From assembly GCA_945983195.1 (NCBI GenBank), contig CAMFSS010000012.1, forward strand, positions 1-16,925: 16,925 nt of DNA, in the 5' to 3' direction. The stretch is from an uncultured Prevotellaceae bacterium (GTDB taxonomy: Bacteria; Bacteroidota; Bacteroidia; Bacteroidales; Muribaculaceae). A program made the translations under genes and the position numbers. Below are positions 1 through 6,961 of this stretch, in pieces (within the stretch, counting starts at the first letter, position 1; each line of letters begins with the position of its first letter). The notes beneath the pieces were generated by a model. The model was not told the origin of the DNA. It did not search any database and worked only from the letters and a program-made list of their open reading frames with translations.

Positions 1-1009
1 GGTACACGTCGATGCGGTTGTCGTCGCGGGCTGCAACAAGCAGGTAGCGGTCGCACGGCGTGATGAAGAAGTTGCGCGGGTGCTTGCCTGTGGGCACATA
101 TTCCACATTCTCCAGCCGTCCGTCGGCACCTATGGCGTAGACGCGGATTCCGTCGCCTTCGCGGCGGTTGGAGGCATAGAGGAAGCGTCCGTCGCGGCTC
201 ACGTGCAGGTCGCCCGATGCACGCACACGCAGCGTGTCGCACACGATTGTCTGCTTCACCGCAAGGCTGTTGCCATCGAAGTCGATTGCTGCCACGTCGC
301 CGCTCAGCTCACCAATCACATAGCAGTGGCGGCCGTCGGGGGTGAAATCAATGTGCCGCGGTCCGAATCCGGGCGACAGAGCAAGAGTGTCGGCAAGTGC
401 TATGCCCTGCTCCCCGATAGAATAGCGATAGATGCGGTCGGTGCCGAGGTCGGAAACAAGAAGATGCCTGTGGTCGGGCGATACGCGCGTGCAGTGTATG
501 TGCGGTGCTGCCTGGCGCAGCGTGTCGGGACCCGAACCGCTGAACTGCTCGCAGCGCGTGCGCATTCCAATCGCACCATCGGGCGTGATGCTGAATACCG
601 ACATCGAACCGCCGCTGTAGTCGGCAGTAACCACCTCTTTGCCTGCAACGGCAATGTAGCAGGGGTCGGCGCCTACGCTGTCGAGCCGCTCAATGTTGCC
701 GAAATGCCCCGAAGCAGGGTCGTAGCCGACGGTGTATACGCATGAGCGGTTGCCGCTTTCACCCACGGCATACACATGCTTGCCGTCGGGAGCAAGAGCC
801 ACATACGAAGGATTCTCGGCTTCAACCGAGTCGATAACCCACATTGAGCCGTCGGCAGAGCTGAAGCGCACCGAGTAGATGCCGTGGCTGCCGTTGTCGG
901 TGTAGGTGCCGCACAGCAGGATATAGTCGGCAGGCGATGTGCCGCACGAAGCGGCAGCACCTGCCATCAGTGCTGAAATCATAAATCGTGATATGAATTT
1001 GTGTGACAT
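1..1009 (-). CDS. Lactonase-family beta-propeller protein, probable lipoprotein (3' end outside window)
   Basis: The frame is open from an ATG at 1009 to the left edge (336 codons, no stop seen). The product begins with a short basic-hydrophobic leader ending near residue 22 in A-A-S-C, a weak lipobox, so export and lipidation are likely but not certain. The rest shows repeated beta-propeller blades, for example PHIHCTRVSPDHRHLL, GPRHIDFTPDGRHCYVIGE, SGDLHVSRDGRFLYASNR and GKHPRNFFITPCDRYLLVA. This H(I/R)-x-SPDGR-LL-x-D/G-x-I-Y pattern is typical of the seven-bladed lactonase family (PF10282), which includes cytosolic 6-phosphogluconolactonase of the YbhE/Pgl type. The substrate of this exported form is not evident; a pentose-phosphate role is doubtful for a lipoprotein. 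It is transcribed divergently from the DUF3108 gene across about 500 bp. Codon use matches the other minus-strand genes. Family call is firm, biochemical role open. Confidence 0.85.
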   Translation of the reverse strand, partial: MSHKFISRFMISALMAGAAASCGTSPADYILLCGTYTDNGSHGIYSVRFSSADGSMWVIDSVEAENPSYVALAPDGKHVYAVGESGNRSCVYTVGYDPASGHFGNIERLDSVGADPCYIAVAGKEVVTADYSGGSMSVFSITPDGAIGMRTRCEQFSGSGPDTLRQAAPHIHCTRVSPDHRHLLVSDLGTDRIYRYSIGEQGIALADTLALSPGFGPRHIDFTPDGRHCYVIGELSGDVAAIDFDGNSLAVKQTIVCDTLRVRASGDLHVSRDGRFLYASNRREGDGIRVYAIGADGRLENVEYVPTGKHPRNFFITPCDRYLLVAARDDNRIDVY

Positions 1010-1109
1010 AAAAAAATCTATTAGTGGGTTTACGTTAATCTTAGTGTTATGCAAATCGGTGCAATTTGGTCTTTGGCGATGCGAATAGTCACTTGCGCCA
1101 ATTCAGCTG

Positions 1110-1117
1110 CAAAAATA
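1110..1117 (-). promoter_or_regulatory. Candidate Bacteroidota -7 element for the lactonase gene
   Basis: Read on the minus strand this is TATTTTTG, matching the Bacteroidota sigma-A -7 consensus TAnnTTTG. It lies about 100 bp before the lactonase start codon. A clear -33 TTG is not seen at the usual spacing, so this rests on the -7 box and its position alone. Confidence 0.35.
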
Positions 1118-1363
1118 CGCAAAATCCGATTATTCGCCACAGTTTTAATGATAGAAATGAAAAGGAAGATTAGGCATGATATAAAAATAATTGCGGTCAA
1201 CGAATCCGACTCCCGTCGCATACGATGACCGCCAATAACCCAAAAAACTATAAAAAACCTATTGTTTACCCTTTATGAAGAAAATCATTACTATCATTAC
1301 TGATGCAAAATTACTATGATTTTTTTTGACATATCGGTGAAATTCGTTCAGAAAATAAGTAAA

Positions 1364-1396
1364 TTTGTTCAATTTTTATTGGTGTGTGTACATTTG
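1364..1396 (+). promoter_or_regulatory. Candidate promoter for the DUF3108 gene (-33 and -7 boxes)
   Basis: TTTG at 1364-1367 is followed after 21 nt by TACATTTG at 1389-1396. This matches the Bacteroidota pattern TTTG-(about 19-21)-TAnnTTTG. Transcription would begin near 1403, leaving a leader of about 100 nt before the ATG at 1506. It is the best-matching promoter in the window because both boxes and the spacing agree. Confidence 0.55.
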
Positions 1397-1505
1397 TTTC
1401 ACAAAATGTAAAAATTTCTTCAAATGGCACAAAAAAATTTATAGTCGTAAACCGAAAGGCACTTTTTGCGTCTAACAAAATGAACATAAAAAACTACACG
1501 AAGAT

Positions 1506-2312
1506 ATGAAACTTGATTCATTCAGAACGTTATTTGCACGCCACGGAATGAGAGTTATGGTAGTGGTGGCGGTTGCCTCTGTGGCTGTTTTCGGTGCGCC
1601 GAGAGCTGCTGCGGCTGAGTTTGCCAACGAGGATCTGAACTATGAGATAGTGTATCACTGGGGCTTGATTTGGAAGCATGCCGCATCGGCTACGCTGAGC
1701 CTTCGCAACGATGGCGATGTGTATCGCACTTCGCTCACTGCACGCACAGTGTCGTGGGCCGACAACGTATACCGCGTGCGCGACACACTGCGCTGCACCA
1801 TTGCCAAGGAGGGGCTTCGTCCGTTGCACTATCTGAGGTTGTCGCATGAAGGGAAGCATGATGAAACCGATGAGGTGAACTACACCTATAAGGGCTACAC
1901 CACGATAGGTCAATGCACGCGCAAGAAGGCAGGGAAGCCGGCGCAGACACTCGAACTTCAAACGCAGGGCACTGCCTACGACATTCTCAGTGTTTTCTAT
2001 TTTCTGCGCAAGCTCAATTTTGCCGGTATGCGTGAAAGCACAGTCTACACGTCGACGGTTTTCTCGGGCAAGAAGAAGGAGAAAGTGAGCGTGAAGCTTG
2101 TGGGCGTTGAGAACGTGGAGCTGCGCGACAAGAGCAAGCACCGCGCCTATCATGTGAAGTTCACTTTCACCCAAGATGGCGCAACAAAATCGTTGGACGA
2201 CATTGACACATGGATTTCGACCGACAACAGCCGCATTCCGCTGATGGTGCGCGGACGGCTGCCGATCGGTGAAATAAGGGTGTACTACAAACCCAAGAAA
2301 GCTACAAAATGA
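1506..2312 (+). CDS. DUF3108 domain-containing exported protein
   Basis: The 268-residue product has an N-terminal signal: basic residues, then MRVMVVVAVASVAVFGAP and an AAAA-E cleavage region near residue 37. The mature part is beta-rich and follows the DUF3108 pattern: opening FANEDLNYEIVYHWGLIWKHA, then a central TAYDILSVFYFLRKL, then a C-terminal W-I-S-T-D-N-S-R-I-P-L and final RVYYKP. DUF3108 proteins are periplasmic or cell-surface beta-barrel-like proteins of unknown function, common in Bacteroidota. The ATG at 1506 was chosen because it fits the candidate promoter at 1364-1396; an internal ATG at 1548 would give a shorter, more typical signal peptide. It converges on the WYL regulator with 22 bp between the stop codons, so the two are not co-transcribed. 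No partner or substrate can be named. Confidence 0.85.
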   Translation: MKLDSFRTLFARHGMRVMVVVAVASVAVFGAPRAAAAEFANEDLNYEIVYHWGLIWKHAASATLSLRNDGDVYRTSLTARTVSWADNVYRVRDTLRCTIAKEGLRPLHYLRLSHEGKHDETDEVNYTYKGYTTIGQCTRKKAGKPAQTLELQTQGTAYDILSVFYFLRKLNFAGMRESTVYTSTVFSGKKKEKVSVKLVGVENVELRDKSKHRAYHVKFTFTQDGATKSLDDIDTWISTDNSRIPLMVRGRLPIGEIRVYYKPKKATK

Positions 2313-2322
2313 GAGTGAGCCG

Positions 2323-2335
2323 GCGGCATTGCCGC
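2323..2335. terminator. Small hairpin between convergent genes
   Basis: GCGGC (2323-2327) and GCCGC (2331-2335) form a 5-bp GC stem with a three-base loop between the convergent DUF3108 and WYL stop codons. There is no T-run on either strand, and the right arm overlaps the WYL stop codon, so any termination role is a weak guess. Confidence 0.25.
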
Positions 2336-3228
2336 TAATAGTTGCCCAGGGTCTTGCGCAGCTCGTCGAGGAGCTGCGCTTTTAGTTCGGGGGGCTTCAC
2401 CACTGTGATGCTTGACCCCATCGAGAGCAGCTCCTTGATGAAGTCGAAAGTGAGGTAGAGGTGGTAGCTGAAAAGCGAGTAGTCGTCGTGAATGGCGGTT
2501 TCGCGCTGCGAGTGGTGCAACGGGAGCGCACGCAGATACTTTGCATGGTTGGCATTGGCACGCAAAACCACGTCTTTCGCCACGCCGCGGCTTGTCATGA
2601 TTCCGAAATTGTCGTGGAAGAAACCGGCTGCATCGAATCCTTCGGGCATCGAAAATTCTTCGCTGCGAATCACCGCATCAGCCATTCGGTCGAGTGAATA
2701 GGTCTTGATTTTGCGGTCTTTCACGTTGTAGCCAACGACGTACCACAGTTGCTTGAAAAGTCGCACGAAATAAGGCTCAATCACCACTCCGGGTGTGGGA
2801 TTCACGCGCGTGTAGGGGTGGTAGGTGAATTGCACCCGGCGGTTCTGCTTCAGAGCCTGCATCATCACCGGCAGATTGGTGCGCGAACTGGGCACATCTT
2901 CAAGCACTATGCGGTCGGCAACGGAGCCGGCATCACTCAGCATACCCGTCATTGAGGCTGTGTCGAGGAGCATGTTTCGCATCTTGTCGGCCTGCTCGCC
3001 GGTGCTCTTGATGAAATATTCGTAGGTCGAAGTGTCGCAGCCTATCTCCACATTGAACACATCGGCAATTCCTTCACGATAGTTGTAGAAAGTGCGCCGT
3101 GCAAGCGGCTCGCCGTCGGCTACGTCCGACTCTTCCCACAGCCGCGACAGCTCGCTGCGAGAGATGCGTCCGTAGCGTTGCACGGTGTCGATAATCCAGA
3201 TGTATTTGTTAATCAGTCCGCGTCCCAT
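2335..3228 (-). CDS. WYL-domain transcriptional regulator
   Basis: The 297-residue protein is a cytoplasmic DNA-binding regulator of the WYL class. Residues 1-60 form a helical N-terminal DNA-binding part (INKYIWIIDTVQRYGRISRSELSRLW, then RRTFYNYREGIADVFNVEI). The WYL domain spans about 130-185: RVQFTYHPYTR, EPYFVRLFKQLWYVVGYN (residues 151-168) and KIKTYSLDRM. The W-Y-V triplet at 162-164 is the family signature. A C-terminal extension (about 215-297) follows the usual WCX-type layout. WYL domains are known or thought to sense ligands such as nucleic acids or nucleotides. It lies 66 bp downstream of the symporter gene on the same strand and may be the last gene of that unit, but a regulator of this symporter/DUF1343 pair is only an inference. 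Translation starts at ATG 3228 (MGRGLINKYIW); no Shine-Dalgarno site is evident. Confidence 0.9.
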   Translation of the reverse strand: MGRGLINKYIWIIDTVQRYGRISRSELSRLWEESDVADGEPLARRTFYNYREGIADVFNVEIGCDTSTYEYFIKSTGEQADKMRNMLLDTASMTGMLSDAGSVADRIVLEDVPSSRTNLPVMMQALKQNRRVQFTYHPYTRVNPTPGVVIEPYFVRLFKQLWYVVGYNVKDRKIKTYSLDRMADAVIRSEEFSMPEGFDAAGFFHDNFGIMTSRGVAKDVVLRANANHAKYLRALPLHHSQRETAIHDDYSLFSYHLYLTFDFIKELLSMGSSITVVKPPELKAQLLDELRKTLGNY

Positions 3229-3294
3229 TGCTTTTGTTATTGGTGTTGGTTGAGATATTGACGGGCAAGTCGCAGGCGAGAGCCGGGTTTGCCA

Positions 3295-4749
3295 TTAATT
3301 GCGCTTCTTGACCGAAAGGAGAATCAGACCGAGCACAGTGACGGCGGCATTGAGCAGCAGCAGCTCGAAGCTCATCACATAGCCGAAGCTCTGGAGCAGC
3401 CAACGCTGAACGAAGAAGCAAATCACCGGGGCTGCGATGCACACGGCAGGAACCCACTTGTCGCGCACGGCGGTGCGGCAGGCAAGACCGAATGCAAACA
3501 GACCGAGAATCGGGCCGTAGGTGTAGCTTGCAATGGCGTAGACGGCACTTATTGCGTCGCTGTTGCTGATGAGGTAGAACACCACAATCACAAGTCCCAT
3601 GATTGCCGACATTGCCACATGCACCACATTGCGCGTGCGTGTGAGCTGTGCATCGTCCTGCTTCTCATGTGCCTTGAGCACGTCGACGGTGAATGATGTG
3701 GTGAGCGAAGTGAGAGCCGAGCCGGCAGCCGAATAAGATGCCGAAATCAAGCCGAGAATAAAGAGAATGCCCACAATTATTGGCATTCCGGCACTCGATG
3801 CCACAAGTCCGAAAAGTTCATCGGTCTTTTCAGGAATCTCAATTCCCGGAGTGGCACGCACGTAGAGAACGAGCAGTGTGCCGAGCACAAGGAACAGTGC
3901 TATTACGAAGAATTGCGATATGGAGCTTACGATCATGTTCTTCTGCGACTCCTTGAAGTTCTTGCAGGCAAGATTGCGCTGCATCATGTCCTGGTCGAGT
4001 CCGGTCATGGCTATCACCATGAAGATTCCGGCGAGGAATTGCTTCCAGAAGTAGGTGCCCTCCTTAGGATTGTCGAAGAAGAACACACGAGAGGTGTCGT
4101 CGGTGGCTACGGCACTGACCAGAGCACCGAAGTCGAAGCCCAGTCCCTTGGCGATGAACACTATGCTTAGCACCACCGATAGCACAAGGCAGAACGACTT
4201 GAGTGTGTCGGTCCAGATAACCGTCTGCACGCCGCCCTGCTTCGTGTAGAGCCAGATGAGTGCAATTGTGAGAATCACGTTGACCACAAATGGTATGCCG
4301 AGCGGAGCAAACACCAGGCTCTGGAGCACCACGCACACCACATAGAAGCGCACTGCCGCACCGAGCATCTTCGATACGAAGAAAAACCACGCTCCGCTCT
4401 TGTAGGTCAGTGCACCGAAGCGTTGCTCAAGATAGCCGTAGATGGATATGAGGTTGCGCTTGTAGAACATAGGCACAAGCAGATAGGCAATCACGAAATA
4501 GCCCACTATGAAGCCTATGCACATTTGCAGATAGGAGAAGCTCTTGCCCACTACCATGCCGGGCACTGAGATGAACGTAACGCCCGATATGGCGGCACCC
4601 ATTGTGGCAAACGCCACGATGTACCACGGCATCTGCCTGTTGCCGGTGAAGAAACTCGCATTGTCGCTTTTGCGTCCTGCAAGGTAGGACACAAGGAAAA
4701 GAAGAATGAAATAGCCGACTATCGTAGCCAGCACTGTCCAAGCTGTCAT
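3295..4749 (-). CDS. Sodium:solute symporter (SSS family)
   Basis: The 484-residue inner-membrane protein has about 13 hydrophobic segments and the start typical of the SSS family: a first TM segment, then SYLAGRKSDNASFFTGNRQMPWY, then GAAISGVTFISVPGMV. Further family marks are QTVIWTDTLKSFCLV (TM5 region), MTGLDQDMMQRNLACKN, and SASYSAAGSALTSLTTSF, which carries the small hydroxyl residues of the Na2 site in TM8. Such proteins import sugars, sialic acid, amino acids or similar solutes with sodium. The substrate cannot be read from sequence. It lies directly downstream of a DUF1343/NamZ-like gene on the same strand (91 bp gap), which suggests an amino sugar or other peptidoglycan-derived solute, but this is inference. 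A candidate promoter box at 4782-4789 could allow expression separate from the upstream gene. The start at 4749 matches family N-termini. Confidence 0.92.
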   Translation of the reverse strand: MTAWTVLATIVGYFILLFLVSYLAGRKSDNASFFTGNRQMPWYIVAFATMGAAISGVTFISVPGMVVGKSFSYLQMCIGFIVGYFVIAYLLVPMFYKRNLISIYGYLEQRFGALTYKSGAWFFFVSKMLGAAVRFYVVCVVLQSLVFAPLGIPFVVNVILTIALIWLYTKQGGVQTVIWTDTLKSFCLVLSVVLSIVFIAKGLGFDFGALVSAVATDDTSRVFFFDNPKEGTYFWKQFLAGIFMVIAMTGLDQDMMQRNLACKNFKESQKNMIVSSISQFFVIALFLVLGTLLVLYVRATPGIEIPEKTDELFGLVASSAGMPIIVGILFILGLISASYSAAGSALTSLTTSFTVDVLKAHEKQDDAQLTRTRNVVHVAMSAIMGLVIVVFYLISNSDAISAVYAIASYTYGPILGLFAFGLACRTAVRDKWVPAVCIAAPVICFFVQRWLLQSFGYVMSFELLLLNAAVTVLGLILLSVKKRN

Positions 4750-4781
4750 AGTTTTTTCTATTCTGTTTTTTTGTTGATATT

Positions 4782-4789
4782 CAAAAATA
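4782..4789 (-). promoter_or_regulatory. Candidate -7 element for the symporter gene
   Basis: On the minus strand this reads TATTTTTG, a match to TAnnTTTG, 33 bp before the symporter start codon. No clear TTG lies at the expected -33 position. If real, the symporter can be transcribed independently of the interrupted DUF1343 gene. Confidence 0.4.
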
Positions 4790-4840
4790 TGTTGTTATTC
4801 CACTGTAAATAAATGCTTTAGGCGTAAAAACGGGGCGATT

Positions 4841-6121
4841 TTACTCGTCGTAGAGCAAATATTTGCGGCGTTGATTGGTAAATGTCTTGACATCGTCGCT
4901 CCAGGTGGCTTTAATTTCGTCGGCACTGCGCCCCTGCTCAATCATGGTGCGAATGTCGCCCCGACCGATAAGTTTCTCGAAGAACTGTGTGAAAAACTTG
5001 TCGCCCATATCCACGCCACGGTAGGCATCGATGAGATACTCCAGGTTGATGCCTGCGGCAATCACCTTTTCGTCGTCGAGCGACGAAAGATCGCGACCGT
5101 AGCACTCCACATTGAGTTGTGGAGGATTCTTTGCTCCCGGCACGCTGCGCGGAATGAAGGAGAATTTGTAGCCCTTCGACTTGAGTGCCGGATGGCCATA
5201 GATTTCAAAAGGCTTGTCGGTGCCGCGCCCGAGGCTCACCGGTGTTGCCTCGAAGTAGCAAGTCGACGGATAGAGATAAATGGCGTGCATGGTGCGATGA
5301 TTGGGCGACGGAGCAATCGGGTGGCGCTAGCGCGTCTGGTGAGTGTAGTTTTCGCAAGCAACCACTTTCAGCCGCTTTCCGAGCGGCTTGCCCTCCTTGA
5401 GCCACCCTTCGCCATCAGCCATCAGGGCAAGTTCGCCGAGCGTCATGCCGTGTACTACCGGAATAGGCAGGCGACCTACGCCCGACTTGTATTTCATATC
5501 GAGAATGGGTCCGTCGACGTACATGCCGTTGGGGTTGGGTCGGTCGAGCACCAGCACCTCCTTGCCATAGACGAGGGCTGCGTCCATGAGGTTAATCATA
5601 GTCACATAATAGGTGTAGTAGCGCAGACCTACGTCCTGAATGTCGATTACGATGACATCGAATTTTGCCATCGTCTCGGCACTGGGCATAGGTGATTTTC
5701 CGTCGTAGAGTGATGCAATTGGTATTCCCGTCTTTGAGTCGACACCGCTTTTCACCTTTTCGCCGGCATCGGCATCGCCGCGAAAGCCGTGTTCGGGCGA
5801 GAAAATGGTGGTTACGTCAACTCCCTGCTCAAGCATAAGGTCGAGAGTGTGCTTGTTGCCCACCATTCCGGTGTGGTTGCTCATAATTGCTACGCGCTTG
5901 CCCTTTAGGAATGGAATATATTCGGCAGTGCGTGCTGCGCCCACCGTCACTTCGGCAGCGCATTTTGAAGTCGTGCCGCTGCTTTTGCAGCCGGTGCATT
6001 TATCGTTATGGCAGCAGCCATCGGTCTTGCCGCTATCGGCACGGGCAATGCATTGTGTGGTGAGTGCCAGCACTGCAATGGCAGCGAGTCGCAGAAAAAA
6101 CTTGTTGTGCATCATCATCAT
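4841..6121 (-). pseudogene. DUF1343 / NamZ-like exo-N-acetylmuramidase, interrupted by an in-frame TAG
   Basis: The frame runs from ATG 6121 to TAA at 4841 (426 codons) but contains one TAG at 5327-5329, codon 265. Before it are a signal peptide (MMHNKFFLRLAAIAVLALTT) and the DUF1343 core: VAIMSNHTGMV, FSPEHGFRGDADAG (108-120), DVIVIDIQDVGLRYYTY, VLDRPNPNGMYVDGP and PIPVVHGMTLGELALM. After it the same frame continues with the expected IAPSPN, YLYPSTCYFEATPVSLGRGTDKP and C-terminal helices. DUF1343 proteins of the NamZ type (GH171) release MurNAc from peptidoglycan ends. The family usually has an aromatic residue where TAG occurs, so a TAC or TAT codon probably changed. Other genes here end in TAG, so recoding is unlikely. 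The two halves are open frames 5327-6121 and 4841-5290; a restart at ATG 5290 would lack the catalytic part. A run of ATG codons (6121 to 6110) leaves the exact start uncertain. A Cys-rich stretch follows the signal peptide (residues 36-54). Confidence 0.85.
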
Positions 6122-6175
6122 TGTTGTTTTATTAGATTGTACCAAGATTCCCGGATTAGTGGGGGATTATCGTTG

Positions 6176-6183
6176 CAAAAATA
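6176..6183 (-). promoter_or_regulatory. Candidate -7 element for the DUF1343 gene
   Basis: The minus strand reads TATTTTTG, matching TAnnTTTG, about 55 bp before the ATG cluster of the DUF1343 gene. No convincing -33 TTG is present. The same 8-mer occurs before the lactonase, symporter and GH43 genes, all minus strand. Confidence 0.4.
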
Positions 6184-6213
6184 CAAAAAGAAGCTGATAA
6201 CCTTAATATTTTA

Positions 6214-6415
6214 TTACATAATTTCATCGGAGTGTGCAAAAAAAGTCAGGGCGACAGGCACAATTACGTTGTCGGCAACATTCTCCGATGAAAGAATGAT
6301 ATTGCACTGCTTCTGCTCACTGTTGCCGACACCTTCGGTGCTAAGCGAGAAGGAGATTGCTGACTCTTCACCATCTATGCGTATGGTTCCTACGTTTCCT
6401 ACGCGTGGATTTCAA
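6214..6415 (-). pseudogene. Possible gene remnant (open frame with no start codon)
   Basis: On the minus strand a frame of about 66 codons is open between a TGA near 6415 and a TAA at 6214-6216. Its translation has balanced composition (for example VGTIRIDGEESAISFSLST and NVADNVIVPVALTFFAHSDE) but contains no ATG and no plausible GTG or TTG near its start. It could be the eroded 3' end of a gene once upstream of DUF1343. A frame of this length can also arise by chance. I do not recognise a family. Confidence 0.25.
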
Positions 6416-6435
6416 TTTTCACGCCGGCTTTATCG

Positions 6436-6464
6436 TTGGTTTTAGAAAATTTTGTGTAATTTTG
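6436..6464 (+). promoter_or_regulatory. Candidate promoter for ybeY and the housekeeping cluster
   Basis: TTG at 6436-6438, an 18-nt spacer, then TAATTTTG at 6457-6464 fits the Bacteroidota promoter pattern. Transcription would start near 6471, only about 12 nt before the ATG at 6483, which argues against the longer ybeY frame starting at 6357. Confidence 0.5.
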
Positions 6465-6482
6465 TGGGTCATAACGTACATA

Positions 6483-6926
6483 ATGATGTCGAATATAACC
6501 TACAACGCAATTGGCATTGATGTGCCCGACTTCAATCAGGAGGCTGTGAGCCGCTGGATTGAGGCTGTTGCCCGCACCCACGGCAAGTCGGTGGGCGCAC
6601 TTGCGTATATATTCTGCAACGACGAAAAAATCATTGAGGTGAACCGCGAATTTCTGCATCACGACTACTACACCGATATCATCACTTTCGACTATTCCAA
6701 CAGCCGCCGAATTGCCGGAGATATGTTCATATCGCTCGACACGGTGCGCTCGAATGCCGAAATGCTCGGCAAGAGCTATAGTGAGGAGCTGATGCGTGTG
6801 GTGATTCACGGAGTGCTGCACCTTGTGGGCATCAACGACAAGGGACCAGGCGAGCGCGAAATCATGGAACACCATGAGGACGAGGCTCTCGCCTTGCTGC
6901 ACGACTTCGATATTTACATTTCCTGA
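6483..6926 (+). CDS. ybeY: Endoribonuclease YbeY (16S rRNA maturation factor)
   Basis: The 147-residue product matches YbeY (UPF0054), a cytoplasmic zinc-dependent endoribonuclease involved in 16S rRNA 3' end maturation and ribosome quality control. Visible marks are ALAYIFCNDEKIIEVNREFL, HHDYYTDIITFDYS, GDMFISLDTVRSNAEM and RVVIHGVLHLVGIND. In most YbeY proteins the metal site is H-G-x-L-H-L-x-G-x-D-H. Here the two first histidines are kept, but the third is replaced (GINDKGPGERE), a variant I recall from Bacteroidota homologues; a histidine pair follows at EHHED. The start at ATG 6483 (or the adjacent ATG 6486) was preferred to an upstream in-frame ATG at 6357 because family members begin near here and the promoter lies at 6436-6464. 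The next gene, mnmG, begins 35 bp downstream, suggesting co-transcription. Confidence 0.93.
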   Translation: MMSNITYNAIGIDVPDFNQEAVSRWIEAVARTHGKSVGALAYIFCNDEKIIEVNREFLHHDYYTDIITFDYSNSRRIAGDMFISLDTVRSNAEMLGKSYSEELMRVVIHGVLHLVGINDKGPGEREIMEHHEDEALALLHDFDIYIS

Positions 6927-6961
6927 AAACCGCTCTCCCTTGCTACAATAACGCTACGATT

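Larger units (their letters stand above)
1010..1505. other. AT-rich divergent intergenic region
   Basis: This stretch of about 500 bp separates the divergent lactonase and DUF3108 genes. It is much richer in A and T than the flanking coding DNA. I see candidate -7 elements for both directions (annotated separately) and two tandem copies of ATCATTACT at 1284-1301. A 63-codon minus-strand frame (1030-1221) would encode one hydrophobic helix but looks like a chance product of AT-rich DNA. I see no tRNA-like fold, no DnaA-box cluster and no clear terminator. Confidence 0.6.
6122..6482. other. Divergent intergenic region upstream of ybeY
   Basis: About 360 bp between the start of the DUF1343 gene (minus) and ybeY (plus). 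It holds candidate -7 boxes for both genes and, at 6214-6415 on the minus strand, an open frame without an ATG that may be a gene remnant. A 9-bp near-repeat TTCCTACGT/TTCCTACGC lies at about 6388-6405. Plus-strand frames that extend ybeY upstream into this region begin before the ybeY promoter and are unlikely to be translated. Confidence 0.5.

Noticed and set aside
80..745. 221-codon plus-strand open frame
   Set aside because: It is the antisense shadow of the lactonase gene, whose minus-strand translation shows clear repeated propeller motifs.
1030..1221. 63-codon minus-strand frame with one hydrophobic helix
   Set aside because: AT-rich DNA readily gives such frames; it overlaps a candidate -7 box and has no supporting start context.
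1010..1505. Possible replication origin
   Set aside because: The region is AT-rich but shows no cluster of DnaA boxes and no dnaA or dnaN gene nearby; parS alone does not mark oriC itself.
4841..5290. Separate small gene encoding 149 residues
   Set aside because: It is in frame with the upstream DUF1343 part and holds only the C-terminal third of the domain, so it is better seen as the downstream half of one interrupted gene.
5327..5329. TAG read as a sense codon by genome-wide recoding
   Set aside because: mnmG, the MazG-like gene, the WYL regulator and the Crp/Fnr gene all end in TAG at the expected C-termini, so TAG is a normal stop here.
4871..5695. 274-codon plus-strand open frame
   Set aside because: It lies opposite the DUF1343 gene across the amber codon; the minus strand carries the recognisable domain and this frame shows no family features.
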